Assembly (NCBI GenBank): GCA_964654415.1
Contig: CAZZIP010000008.1
Coordinates: 53,785-117,784, forward strand
Length of the DNA stretch: 64,000 bases
Source of the DNA: Methylohalobius sp964654415
GTDB taxonomy: Bacteria > Pseudomonadota > Gammaproteobacteria > Methylococcales > Methylothermaceae
Reading direction: 5' to 3'
A program made the position numbers and the translations under genes. Each line of letters begins with the position of its first letter. Within the stretch, counting starts at the first letter, position 1. Of the stretch, positions 27,378 through 36,019 are shown in pieces. The notes under the pieces were generated by a model. The model saw only the letters and a list, made by a program, of their open reading frames with translations, was not told where the DNA came from and made no database searches.

Positions 27378-28360
27378 CAGAACACCCCGGCGCGCAACAA
27401 ATCGTGCATATTGAGCGCCCCCACCAGACGGCCGTCATCATCGACAACGAGCAAGGCATTGATTTTCCTCTCTTGCATCAACTTGACCGCCTCGGCAGCC
27501 AGAATTCCAGTCGAAACCGTGGTACAGCTGCGGGTCATGACTTCGCATATCGGAGTGGTGCGAAGGTCGTAGTGGCCGTGTTCGAACAAGCGCCTTAAGT
27601 CCCCATCGGTGAAAATACCCCGTACTCGCCGCTCGTGGTCGATCACCGCCGTCATGCCGAGCTTTTTTGCCGTCATCTCAAGCAGCGCTTCACTTAAGCT
27701 GACGCTTTCGTGGACGGCAGGAATATCGGCCCCGGTATGCATGACGTCGTCAATCTTGAGCAGCAGCCTGCGCCCAAGGCTGCCCGCCGGATGAGAACGG
27801 GCGAAATCCGCCTGGGTGAATCCCCGCGCCGAAAGCAAGGCTACCGCCAAAGCATCTCCCATCGCCAAAGCTGCCGTGGTACTGGCGGTCGGAGCAAGCC
27901 CCAGAGGACAGGCTTCCTGCCGCACGCTGACGTCGATGTGCACCGTGGCCTGTTGCGCCAGAGTAGAATCCGGGCGCCCGGTCATGGCGATCAGGGGCAC
28001 TCCTAAACGTTTGATGAGCGGAATGATAGTGATGAGCTCTGCGGTCTCGCCGGAATTAGACAAGGCCAGCACGACGTCGTGTTCGGTGATCATGCCCAAA
28101 TCCCCGTGGCTAGCCTCGCCTGGATGGACGAAGAACGCCGGCGTGCCGGTACTGGCCAAAGTGGAGGCGATCTTGCCGCAGATGTGGCCGGATTTGCCCA
28201 TGCCGGTGACGATCACCCGCCCCCGACACTCAAGCATCAGCTGACAAGCGCGACTGAAGTTCTCATCAATGCGCGAGGCCAAAGCCCCCACCGCTTCAGC
28301 TTCTAGGCGGATAACTTCTAACCCAAGCTGGCGCAGACGTTCGGGTTTTGCAGGGGTCAT
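27377..28360 (-). CDS. kdsD: Arabinose-5-phosphate isomerase
   Basis: KdsD interconverts ribulose 5-phosphate and arabinose 5-phosphate, the first step towards KDO. The 327-residue protein has a SIS sugar isomerase domain (VTGMGKSGHICGKIASTLAS, LSNSGETAELI, then HPAGSLGRRLL) and two C-terminal CBS domains (about residues 205-327). It heads the minus-strand kdsD-kdsC-lptA-lptB block, just after a hairpin terminator at 28366. Confidence 0.96.
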   Translation of the reverse strand: MTPAKPERLRQLGLEVIRLEAEAVGALASRIDENFSRACQLMLECRGRVIVTGMGKSGHICGKIASTLASTGTPAFFVHPGEASHGDLGMITEHDVVLALSNSGETAELITIIPLIKRLGVPLIAMTGRPDSTLAQQATVHIDVSVRQEACPLGLAPTASTTAALAMGDALAVALLSARGFTQADFARSHPAGSLGRRLLLKIDDVMHTGADIPAVHESVSLSEALLEMTAKKLGMTAVIDHERRVRGIFTDGDLRRLFEHGHYDLRTTPICEVMTRSCTTVSTGILAAEAVKLMQERKINALLVVDDDGRLVGALNMHDLLRAGVF

Positions 28361-28365
28361 GACCT

Positions 28366-28387
28366 AAAAACCGCCTCGCAGGCGGTT
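28366..28387 (-). terminator. Rho-independent terminator after the small gene at 28419
   Basis: On the minus strand AACCGCC, TGCGA, GGCGGTT is followed by TTTAGG. The stem is seven base pairs with a short T run. It ends transcription of the small upstream gene before kdsD. Confidence 0.75.
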
Positions 28388-28418
28388 GCTTGAATCCATA
28401 AGGTTAAGCTCCCAAAAT

Positions 28419-28745
28419 TCAAAGATGTCCCCGGGTGCTAAGGAGAAAAAATCCAAGCCAACACTTGAGCTTGCGCCAAATCCGAAAGAGCGGTGGATGG
28501 CTGCTTCGGAAACGCTCAAATTCAGCCATGAAAAACGCCTTGCTCAATTGTCCAGGCGTCGGCTCGAACCCATAGGTCTCTCGCCAATGACGCGCCGCTT
28601 CTAACTGCAGGCGGTAAAACAATAAATCATAAGGCGTGTTGCCGTCGTAACTTAAATCCATGCGATCGAACCGAAGGCCGTCTCGCTGCAGGCGGCGTCG
28701 GAACCAGCGACACAATTCTTCCGGCGATCCAGGAGGCTTATGCAT
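28419..28745 (-). CDS. Uncharacterised small protein, about 108 residues
   Basis: I do not recognise this protein. From ATG 28745 (MHKPPGSPEELCRWF) it would have about 108 residues, rich in arginine and aromatic residues, with an amphipathic middle (FYRLQLEAARHWRETYGFE) and a hydrophobic, basic C-terminus (KLKCWLGFFLLSTRGHL). An earlier ATG at 28787 is possible, and neither start has a clear ribosome site. It is divergent from prlC and has its own terminator at 28366, which supports it as a real gene. Confidence 0.6.
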   Translation of the reverse strand: MHKPPGSPEELCRWFRRRLQRDGLRFDRMDLSYDGNTPYDLLFYRLQLEAARHWRETYGFEPTPGQLSKAFFMAEFERFRSSHPPLFRIWRKLKCWLGFFLLSTRGHL

Positions 28746-28868
28746 TGGGATAGGCGCAGTTTGAATAACAATCGTCAATTTTATCATTATACATGGCTTA
28801 TCCAGGTTGTGTTTTCTATCGCAAGGGTTAAGATGAGGCCATCCTAACAACGCTTTCCAAGCCATCCC

Positions 28869-30911
28869 ATGAGCAATCCCTTACTTAAGACATATGAGTT
28901 TCCTCCTTTTTCGCAAATTCGCCCCGAGCACGTGGAACCGGCTATCGACCGGATCCTGACGGAAAACCGAGCGCGCGTGGCGGAGCTGTTGCAGCAAACC
29001 CACACCTATACTTGGGATAATCTGATCCGTCCGCTGGAGGACATAGACGACCGGCTGGACAAAGCGTGGGCGCCGGTACGGCATCTGAACGCGGTGGTCA
29101 ACAACGACCCCTTGCGCCAGGTCTATAACGCTTGCCTGCCTAAGCTGAGCGAGTACGCAACTGAGTTGGGCCAGAATCAGACCTTATATGAAGCCCATCG
29201 CGCCATCGCCCAAGGCGAAGAATTCGACCAACTCGACCCGGCCCAGAAGAAAATCCTCAAAGACGCCCTGCGCGACTTTCGCCTTGCGGGGGTCGCGCTG
29301 CCGGCGGATAAAAAGGCTCGCTTCAAGGAGATCGAACAGAGGCTTTCCAGCTTGTCTAGCCGGTTCGAAGAAAACGTTCTCGACGCTACCAACGCTTGGA
29401 CCAAGCACATCACCGACCCCAAGCAGCTTGCCGGGCTACCTGAGACCGCCAAAGTTCTTGCTCGTCAGGCAGCCAGTTCCAAAGGGCTGGACGGATGGCT
29501 TTTGACCTTGGAATTTCCCTGTTATGCGGCGGTGATGACCTTCGCCGACGACCGCGCCTTGCGCCGGGAGGTGTACGAAGCTTACGTCACCCGCGCCTCC
29601 GACCAGGGACCTTTGGCCGGGCGCTTTGACAACACCGCTTGCATGGAAGAGATCTTGCGCCTTCGGCATGAAAAGGCTCAGCTTTTGGGCTATGCCAACT
29701 TCGCCGAGCTGTCCTTGGCCACCAAGATGGCCGAAACTCCCAAACAGGTCCTTGAATTCCTTGAGGAACTCGCCTTCCGCTCCAAACCCAAAGCGGTTGA
29801 AGAGTTGGCTGAACTTAGGCAGTTCGCCCGCAAGCAGTATGGCGTGGCGGATTTAGCAGCCTGGGACCTGATGTATTACTCGGAAAAGCTGCGCCAGCAT
29901 CGTTTCCAACTCTCCCAAGAGGAGGTCAAACAGTATTTTCCCGCAACCAAAGTGGTCCCGGGGTTGTTCCAAGTGGTAGAGAGGTTGTATGGCTTTACGA
30001 TCCGGAAGCTTACCGGCGTGGATGTCTGGCATCCTGAGGTAAGCTGCTATGAAATCTTAGACCGGCGGGGCGAGGTGCGCGGTAGGTTTTACCTAGACCT
30101 GTATGCGCGGCCGAAAAAACGCGGCGGCGCCTGGATGGACGAGTGCGTCGCCCGGCGCAAACTCAAAGGCCAGGTGCAAATCCCCATCGCTTTCCTCACC
30201 TGCAACTTTACACCTCCTACTGAAGAGGCCCCGGCTTTGCTTACCCACGACGAGGTTCTGACGCTGTTCCACGAGTTCGGCCACGGCCTCCACCACTTGC
30301 TGACTCAGGTCGATTATCTTTCCGCTTCCGGCATCCGCGGGGTGGAATGGGACGCGGTGGAACTGCCCAGCCAGTTCATGGAAAACTTTTGTTGGCAAAA
30401 AGAAGCGCTTGGGCTGATCTCCGGCCACTACCTGAGCGGTCAGCCGTTGCCTGAGGAGCTATTTTCCAGGATGCTTGCGGCCAAGCATTTCCAGACCGGG
30501 ATGCAGATGGTCAGACAGCTTGAGTTTGCTTTGTTCGACTTTCGTCTGCACTTGGAATACGACCCGGCCAGAGGGGGAAGAATCTATGAGATTTTAGACC
30601 AAGTCCGCGACCAGGTCGCCGTGTTCAAACCGCCCGCCTTCAACCGCTTCGCCCACAGCTTTACCCATATCTTCGGCGGTGGCTATGCAGCCGGCTACTA
30701 CAGTTATAAGTGGGCAGAAGTGCTTTCGGCCGATGCGTTTTCGCGCTTCGAGGAGGAAGGGATCTTCGACCCGGTCACCGGCCGCGCGTTCTTGGAGCAT
30801 ATTTTGGAAACCGGCGGCAGCCGCCCGGCTTTGGAGTCGTTCATCGCCTTCCGCGGCCGCAAGCCCGAAATCGACGCTTTGCTCCGCCACAGCGGGATCG
30901 TGGCGGATTAG
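28869..30911 (+). CDS. prlC: Oligopeptidase A (M3 family zinc metallopeptidase)
   Basis: Oligopeptidase A degrades signal peptides and short peptides in the cytoplasm. The 680-residue protein has the normal family length. The M3 zinc motif HEFGHGLHHLL lies around residue 468, with the third ligand glutamate after it in GVEWDAVELPSQFMENF, and the C-terminal GGYAAGYYSYKWAEVLSADAF, broken here by family convention, is typical. No signal peptide is present. It is followed by a hairpin element at 30942. Confidence 0.96.
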   Translation: MSNPLLKTYEFPPFSQIRPEHVEPAIDRILTENRARVAELLQQTHTYTWDNLIRPLEDIDDRLDKAWAPVRHLNAVVNNDPLRQVYNACLPKLSEYATELGQNQTLYEAHRAIAQGEEFDQLDPAQKKILKDALRDFRLAGVALPADKKARFKEIEQRLSSLSSRFEENVLDATNAWTKHITDPKQLAGLPETAKVLARQAASSKGLDGWLLTLEFPCYAAVMTFADDRALRREVYEAYVTRASDQGPLAGRFDNTACMEEILRLRHEKAQLLGYANFAELSLATKMAETPKQVLEFLEELAFRSKPKAVEELAELRQFARKQYGVADLAAWDLMYYSEKLRQHRFQLSQEEVKQYFPATKVVPGLFQVVERLYGFTIRKLTGVDVWHPEVSCYEILDRRGEVRGRFYLDLYARPKKRGGAWMDECVARRKLKGQVQIPIAFLTCNFTPPTEEAPALLTHDEVLTLFHEFGHGLHHLLTQVDYLSASGIRGVEWDAVELPSQFMENFCWQKEALGLISGHYLSGQPLPEELFSRMLAAKHFQTGMQMVRQLEFALFDFRLHLEYDPARGGRIYEILDQVRDQVAVFKPPAFNRFAHSFTHIFGGGYAAGYYSYKWAEVLSADAFSRFEEEGIFDPVTGRAFLEHILETGGSRPALESFIAFRGRKPEIDALLRHSGIVAD

Positions 30912-30941
30912 GGAAGCTCTGCTTTATTCCCTCACCCCCTA

Positions 30942-30964
30942 CCCCTCTCCCAGAGGGAGAGGGG
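30942..30964. repeat. GC-rich palindromic element, possible bidirectional terminator
   Basis: CCCCTCTCCC, AGA, GGGAGAGGGG is a perfect ten-base stem between the convergent prlC and universal-stress-like genes. The surrounding text (CTCACCCCCTACCCCTC) resembles short palindromic repeats dispersed in many proteobacterial genomes. There is no T run, so it may be a repeat element rather than a classical terminator. Confidence 0.65.
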
Positions 30965-30981
30965 AGTCATTCAGAGTGCCC

Positions 30982-31650
30982 TTAGACTAAGATCACCGGG
31001 CAGCGTGCGCGCAGAGGCAACTCTGCCGCCAAGGGGCTGGTTCTGGGACAGACCACCGCCGTGCATCCCTGGCGTTCGAGAAGATTCAAAAAGCCCTCGC
31101 GGTCGGTGGTGACGAACTCGCCTGCAGGGGCTGGGGCTGTGCCTGCGAGCAGCAGTCGGCAGCCTTCCTCGCTCGCCAACTGGCGAGCCAGCGCCAGCGC
31201 TCGCTCCGCCGCAGGTCCGCCCTCGTACCAGACCCAGACTGGGGCGCGGCGGACCGCCTGCCACTCGCGGTAGGTTCCGACGATCAAAAGATCGCCTTCT
31301 TGGGCAGCAGCTAAGGCCGTCTCCAGGTAACGTCCGCGGCGGACCTCAAGCCCTCCGGGCAAGGCTAGGCGGGTCTCGATCTCGATCAGCCAATGATGGA
31401 TTTGGGTGATTCTGTGCTTGAAAAGCGCCTCAAGCCGCGGCAGGTCGAACGGCTGCACTAGGCCGGAGAGGCGGTCGATTTCCTGTACAAAAGGGAGTTC
31501 TGCGGCGTGGTAAAGCTCCGGATTTTCGACGATCAGGACCGTAAACTGCCGCCGTTCCTGCACGGCGATGCGGGCGCCTAGTTCCAGCGCCTGCTGCCTT
31601 AAGTAGAGGGAATCAAGTGCGACTAGGACGCTTGGCCGGGCTTCAGTCAT
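30982..31650 (-). CDS. Universal-stress-protein-like protein
   Basis: The 222-residue product from ATG 31650 begins with a strand and helix of UspA type (SVLVALDSLYLRQQALELGARIAV). It contains a GDLLIVGTYREW segment like the nucleotide-binding part of the fold, and ends in a second such unit (AVVCPRTSPLAAELPLRARCPVIL). The resemblance is weak, so the call is by fold pattern only. Its start overlaps the stop of the Lon-like protease gene by eight bases, so the two are co-translated and may act together in stress. Confidence 0.6.
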   Translation of the reverse strand: MTEARPSVLVALDSLYLRQQALELGARIAVQERRQFTVLIVENPELYHAAELPFVQEIDRLSGLVQPFDLPRLEALFKHRITQIHHWLIEIETRLALPGGLEVRRGRYLETALAAAQEGDLLIVGTYREWQAVRRAPVWVWYEGGPAAERALALARQLASEEGCRLLLAGTAPAPAGEFVTTDREGFLNLLERQGCTAVVCPRTSPLAAELPLRARCPVILV

Positions 31651-34051
31651 GCTTTCTCTCCTCGCGTTCGGCAAAGCGTTTTCTAAGTTCGGCAAACTGG
31701 CGAAGTTGCTGCTCCACTCGCCCATTCACCGTCTGTGGCGGGAAACTGCCATCCTCACCGCGCGCCCCGGCAGGGACGCCGAGCAACAGTTCAAGCGCCT
31801 CGTCCACCGTCTTGACTGCATAGATGTGGAATTTCCCCTCTGCAGCGGCGGCTACTACGTCTTGGCGCAACATCAAGTTCTGGACGTTGGCTGCCGGGAT
31901 AATGACCCCCTGGCTTCCCGTCAGGCCTTTGCGCCGGCAAATGTCAAAAAAGCCTTCGATCTTTTCATTGACTCCGCCGATGGGCTGAACCTGGCCTAAT
32001 TGATTGACCGAACCGGTTACCGCTAACTCCTGGCGCAGCGGCAAATCCGCAAGCGATGAGAGCAAGGCGCACAATTCTGCCAGCGAGGCGCTGTCCCCTT
32101 CCACCGGGCCGTAGGACTGTTCGAACACTAAGCTAGCCGCCATAGACAGAGGTTGGATGCGAGCGTAGCGGGAAGCCAAAAAGTTAGACAGGATCATTAC
32201 CCCTTTAGAGTGGATGGCGCCCCCAAGTTCAGCCTCGCGCTCGATATCGATCACCTCGCCCTCCCCCAAGCGAGTGGTAGCCGTGATCCGCGCCGGGCGG
32301 CCAAAGCTAAAGCTCCCCAGGGAGATCACCGTTAGCCCGTTGATCTGACCTACCCGCTTGCCGGTCGTGTCGATCAAGAGTGCGTCGCGTTCGATCAGTT
32401 CCTGGACCTTGGCGCGCAGACGGTCGTTGCGAAAGACGCGGGCGTCGATCGCGGCTTGAACGTCGTCCCGGGTAATCACCTCGCGCCCGGCCTTTTTAGC
32501 GTGATAATCAGCCTCCTTAAGGAGATCAGTGAGGGTGCGAAGGTGGGTGTTGAGCTTTAGGGTATCCTCCAACTCGCGCGCCCCCTGCTCGATCAGGCGC
32601 GCCACGCCATCGCGTGTCAGCGGAAGCAGCCCCTCTTTGCGTGCCAGAGTGGCCAGCACTTGGGCATAGAGCTGCAAAGTCTTCGGGGTTTTGGGCAATT
32701 CCTCCTCGAAGTCGGCAGGGACCTTGAACAGATCTTTGAATTCCGGATCAAGCGCGTCCAAAAGATAATATAAGAGTCGGTCACCGACCAGGATCACCCG
32801 CGTTTTTAAGGGAATCGGATCGGGTTCTAATGGTACGGTGCTGATCAAGCTTAAAGTTTTCTCCAGCGATTCGATTCGGATTTCGCCGGCTTTAAGCGTG
32901 CGCTTTAAGGTCTCCCAGGCATGGGGCTGGAGCAACACCGCGCGCGCGTCCAGGATCAGATACCCGCCGTTGGCCCTATGCAGGGCGCCGGGCTTGATCA
33001 AGCTGAAATCGGTCATCAGCGTACCCATGAAGGCGTGGTAGTCGATGCGCCCGATCAGGTTGGCATGGTTGGGGAGAGTCTCGTGGATGACCGGCGCGCC
33101 TTCTTGACGGCTGTGGTCCACCAGCAGGTTGACTTGGTAGCGCTTGAGGCGCTCTTCCGCCTTGGAGACGAGGAAGGGAAGGGGAATCGGCATAGCGGGC
33201 TGAGGCAGGAAATCTTCTACGTGCTCGATGATGTCCTGCCGGACCGCGTCCAAGTGAGCCAGCACTGCGGGCAGGTCTGCATATTTCTGTTCGACTTCCT
33301 CAATCAAGGGGTCGATGGCATACTGAGTGACCTCGCGGTTCAATTGGCGAAGTTTCTCGCGCGCTTCTTTGCGCCAGGTGGGAAACTGGCGAAGCAGCTT
33401 TTGCAGTTGCTGTTGGAGGTCCTCCACCGCCTCTTCGATGCGCTGTTGCACTTCCGGGGGAAGCTGACGGAATACCTCCGGGCTCATCACTTGCCCGTCG
33501 TGGGTGAGAGGAGCGAAAGCAAATCCGGTGGGGGTCTCCAACAGGGCAATCCCCCGCTTTTGCGCTTGCTCGCGTAATGCCTCAATGGCATTGATTTCCC
33601 GTGCCTTGGCCTGCTGTTCTAATTCTTCCACCCGCGCTCGGTATTCTTCCCCTTCGAACACCGCTGGAATAGCGGTGCGCAGTTCTTCAATCAGTCGCGC
33701 CAGGTCCTGGTTCAATTCTCGCCCGCGGCCAGCAGGCAGCCTGAGTGCTTTGGGTTTGACCGGGTCCTGGAAATTGTGGGCGTAGCACCAGTCGCTGGGG
33801 ACCGGTTTGCTTGCAGCATGAGCGCTGACCACGTCCAACACGGCAGTCAGCTTGCCGATACCAGCAGGACCTAAGGCAAACACGTTGAATCTAGGATCGT
33901 CGATGTCTATCCCAAAACGCAATGCCTGCATGGCCCGCTGCTGCTCGAACACCAAGGGTACGTCCCCCAGTTCGGCCGTAGTAGCAAAATCTAAGTCGAT
34001 CAGATCGGCTGCAGCGTACAATTGCTCAGGCGGAAGTGGATCGAGCGGCAT
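31643..34051 (-). CDS. Lon-like ATP-dependent protease (AAA_32 / S16 type)
   Basis: This 802-residue protein belongs to the E. coli YcbZ-like Lon family. It has a degenerate Walker A (LGPAGIGKLTAV, with leucine in place of serine or threonine), a long coiled-coil insertion (about residues 130-260), a second helicase-like region (ANGGYLILDARAVL) and a C-terminal S16 protease domain. The catalytic dyad is in VEGDSASLAEL (serine) and GGVNEKIEGF (lysine). I start at ATG 34051 (MPLDPLPPEQL), the usual start of this family, rather than 34087. It is coupled to the stress-like gene downstream. Confidence 0.92.
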   Translation of the reverse strand: MPLDPLPPEQLYAAADLIDLDFATTAELGDVPLVFEQQRAMQALRFGIDIDDPRFNVFALGPAGIGKLTAVLDVVSAHAASKPVPSDWCYAHNFQDPVKPKALRLPAGRGRELNQDLARLIEELRTAIPAVFEGEEYRARVEELEQQAKAREINAIEALREQAQKRGIALLETPTGFAFAPLTHDGQVMSPEVFRQLPPEVQQRIEEAVEDLQQQLQKLLRQFPTWRKEAREKLRQLNREVTQYAIDPLIEEVEQKYADLPAVLAHLDAVRQDIIEHVEDFLPQPAMPIPLPFLVSKAEERLKRYQVNLLVDHSRQEGAPVIHETLPNHANLIGRIDYHAFMGTLMTDFSLIKPGALHRANGGYLILDARAVLLQPHAWETLKRTLKAGEIRIESLEKTLSLISTVPLEPDPIPLKTRVILVGDRLLYYLLDALDPEFKDLFKVPADFEEELPKTPKTLQLYAQVLATLARKEGLLPLTRDGVARLIEQGARELEDTLKLNTHLRTLTDLLKEADYHAKKAGREVITRDDVQAAIDARVFRNDRLRAKVQELIERDALLIDTTGKRVGQINGLTVISLGSFSFGRPARITATTRLGEGEVIDIEREAELGGAIHSKGVMILSNFLASRYARIQPLSMAASLVFEQSYGPVEGDSASLAELCALLSSLADLPLRQELAVTGSVNQLGQVQPIGGVNEKIEGFFDICRRKGLTGSQGVIIPAANVQNLMLRQDVVAAAAEGKFHIYAVKTVDEALELLLGVPAGARGEDGSFPPQTVNGRVEQQLRQFAELRKRFAEREERKHD

Positions 34052-34137
34052 TGCTATCCTTTGATTTAAGTTTGAGTTCAGCTGCATTTTACCACGTGCG
34101 TTTGCCCAAGCTGCAGCGCAAGCGCTATGCTGAATTG

Positions 34138-35409
34138 ATGGAACCGACAGACCTCTCCTTGGAAACTCACCTTGGCCTGCTGCGCAATCTGGCCATCGCC
34201 TTAGCTTTGGGGTTGTTGATTGGTCTGGAACGCGGCTGGTCCAAACGGGAATTGGAGCCTGGAGGTCGCGTCGCCGGCATCCGTACTTTCAGCCTGATCA
34301 GCCTACTAGGCGCCTCGAGTTCGGTACTGGCTCGAATCCTCAGCCCGTGGCTGGCAGCTTTGGCGTTTTTCGGGCTGGCGCTGCTCCTTTCCGCTGCCGC
34401 TTTCGCCGAAGCCAACCGGACCGGGAGATACAGCATAACTACTGAAGTGGCCGCCCTTGTGACTTTCGTGCTGGGAGCCCTGGTCATGACGCCTTATGTT
34501 CAATTGGCTGCCACCGCCGCAGTGATCATGACGATTCTGTTAGGGCTTAAGCCAGTGCTCCACGGCTGGATCTCCCGCCTGGCGCCGCAAGAGATTTTCG
34601 CGGTATTCAAATTGCTTTTAATCTCGGTAGTGATCCTGCCGATCCTGCCTAACCGCACTTATGACCCTTGGGCGGCTTTCAACCCCTATGAGATCTGGTG
34701 GATGGTGGTGTTGATTTCGGCCATTTCGTTTAGCGGTTATTTTGCCACTCGTCTCATCAGCCCCCGCTCCGGAATCCTGCTGACCGGCCTGTTCGGTGGG
34801 CTGGCTTCCTCGACGGCGGTAACTTTGAGCCTTTCGCGCCTGGCCCGGGGAAATGCGGGCGATCTCAAGCTTTTGGCGAGCGGCGTGATCGTCGCCTCCA
34901 GCACTATGTTCCCGCGGATTCTGGTCGTCACTAGCCTCCTTCAGCCACCGTTGGCCGAGCTTCTGCTCAAGCCGTTGGTAGCCACGGCGGTAACTGGTTA
35001 TGTCTCCGCCTGGTGGTTGGTGCGCCGCGTATCTTCGCCGGGCGAAAGCCCGCTGCCGAACTTGACCAACCCATTCGAATTCGCTGTCGCCCTGCGTTTC
35101 GGCGCCCTTTTAGCGCTGATCTTGTGGCTGACGAAGGTTCTTAAGGAATGGCTAGGAAGCACCGGGATTTATCTGAGCGCAGCGGTCTCTGGAATCACTG
35201 ACGTGGACGCCGTCACCTTGACCCTGGCTAGACTAGCCGCTGATCCGGCAGAACTTCAAACCGCCGCCTTGGGAATCCTGCTCGCAGCGGCAATCAATAC
35301 GGTGGTAAAGGGGACGTTGGCGGTGGTGATCGGGGGCGGCACGCTGGGTAGATACGTCTTGGGGGTATTTGGCCTGCAACTCCTTGCCGGCGGGGCGCTA
35401 TGGATTTAG
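34138..35409 (+). CDS. MgtC/SapB and DUF4010 family membrane protein
   Basis: The 423-residue protein has about twelve hydrophobic segments. The N-terminal part resembles the MgtC/SapB domain (LALGLLIGLERGW, VAGIRTFSLISLLG), and the C-terminal two thirds correspond to DUF4010 (FGGLASSTAVTLSLSRLA, AAVSGITDVDAVTLTLA). The function of such fusions is unknown, and transport or magnesium-related roles are only guessed in the family. The start is ATG 34138. The longer frame to 34036 would overlap the divergent Lon-like gene and has no family support. Confidence 0.88.
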   Translation: MEPTDLSLETHLGLLRNLAIALALGLLIGLERGWSKRELEPGGRVAGIRTFSLISLLGASSSVLARILSPWLAALAFFGLALLLSAAAFAEANRTGRYSITTEVAALVTFVLGALVMTPYVQLAATAAVIMTILLGLKPVLHGWISRLAPQEIFAVFKLLLISVVILPILPNRTYDPWAAFNPYEIWWMVVLISAISFSGYFATRLISPRSGILLTGLFGGLASSTAVTLSLSRLARGNAGDLKLLASGVIVASSTMFPRILVVTSLLQPPLAELLLKPLVATAVTGYVSAWWLVRRVSSPGESPLPNLTNPFEFAVALRFGALLALILWLTKVLKEWLGSTGIYLSAAVSGITDVDAVTLTLARLAADPAELQTAALGILLAAAINTVVKGTLAVVIGGGTLGRYVLGVFGLQLLAGGALWI

Positions 35410-35422
35410 TAACGATTGGACC

Positions 35423-35884
35423 TTATAGCCTAGATTGCGCTGCCAGCTGCAAAGTGCAGACGAGGCGCTGCAAAGACCGCTTGATCTCCGGGTCACAGCT
35501 TGCGGCGGCGATTTTTGCTAATTGATCGAGGGCTTGGGGGGAAGGGATCTTCGCCGCTTGCAGCCGTTTTTCAGTCTCCCTGCCTGGCAACAGGACGCGG
35601 ATTTGAATCGACTTAAGCGGGCCGATTTCACTCAACGCCGACTGGATTTCCAATTGGTGGAAACGCAGCTTTGTTGCCCACGCAGCGCTGTCTACATAGA
35701 GGATCAACCGACTGTCCCCGCGCAGCACGCAGTAAAGGCAATGGCTGCCTGAAGGTTCCGGCAGAGCTTGCCGAATCTTGGCCAAAAGTTGCATGTGCAA
35801 ACGGGCCTGTGCCAAAAGCGGCGCCAGCTTCTGATCCCGCTTTAAGACTTTATCCAGCACTACGAAGGGTTCAAGTCTCGCCAT
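35423..35884 (-). CDS. dciA: DciA-like (DUF721) protein, probable helicase-loading factor
   Basis: DciA promotes loading of the replicative helicase DnaB in bacteria without DnaC. The 153-residue product from ATG 35884 has a DUF721 pattern: an early helix (VLDKVLKRDQKLAPLLAQA), then CLYCVLRGDSRLILYVDSAAW and a KLRFHQLEIQSAL helix, followed by a poorly conserved tail. The gene sits just upstream of and divergent from secA, where DUF721 genes are commonly found in Gammaproteobacteria, and this context strengthens a modest sequence call. Confidence 0.75.
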   Translation of the reverse strand: MARLEPFVVLDKVLKRDQKLAPLLAQARLHMQLLAKIRQALPEPSGSHCLYCVLRGDSRLILYVDSAAWATKLRFHQLEIQSALSEIGPLKSIQIRVLLPGRETEKRLQAAKIPSPQALDQLAKIAAASCDPEIKRSLQRLVCTLQLAAQSRL

Positions 35885-36019
35885 ATACTTTTTGCCGAAC
35901 AATTCTTCGCTATTTGCGTCAAAAAATGGGTAGCAATACAAGCGGTTTGCAAACGCCGCCTCCCGTTTGCGGTAAAATGACCCAATTTTTTGTACCGTCT
36001 TAAGTTTTGGAACTCAATA

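Noticed and set aside
30942..30964. Strong factor-independent terminator for prlC
   Set aside because: The stem is perfect but lacks a T run on either strand, so it is listed as a palindromic repeat instead.
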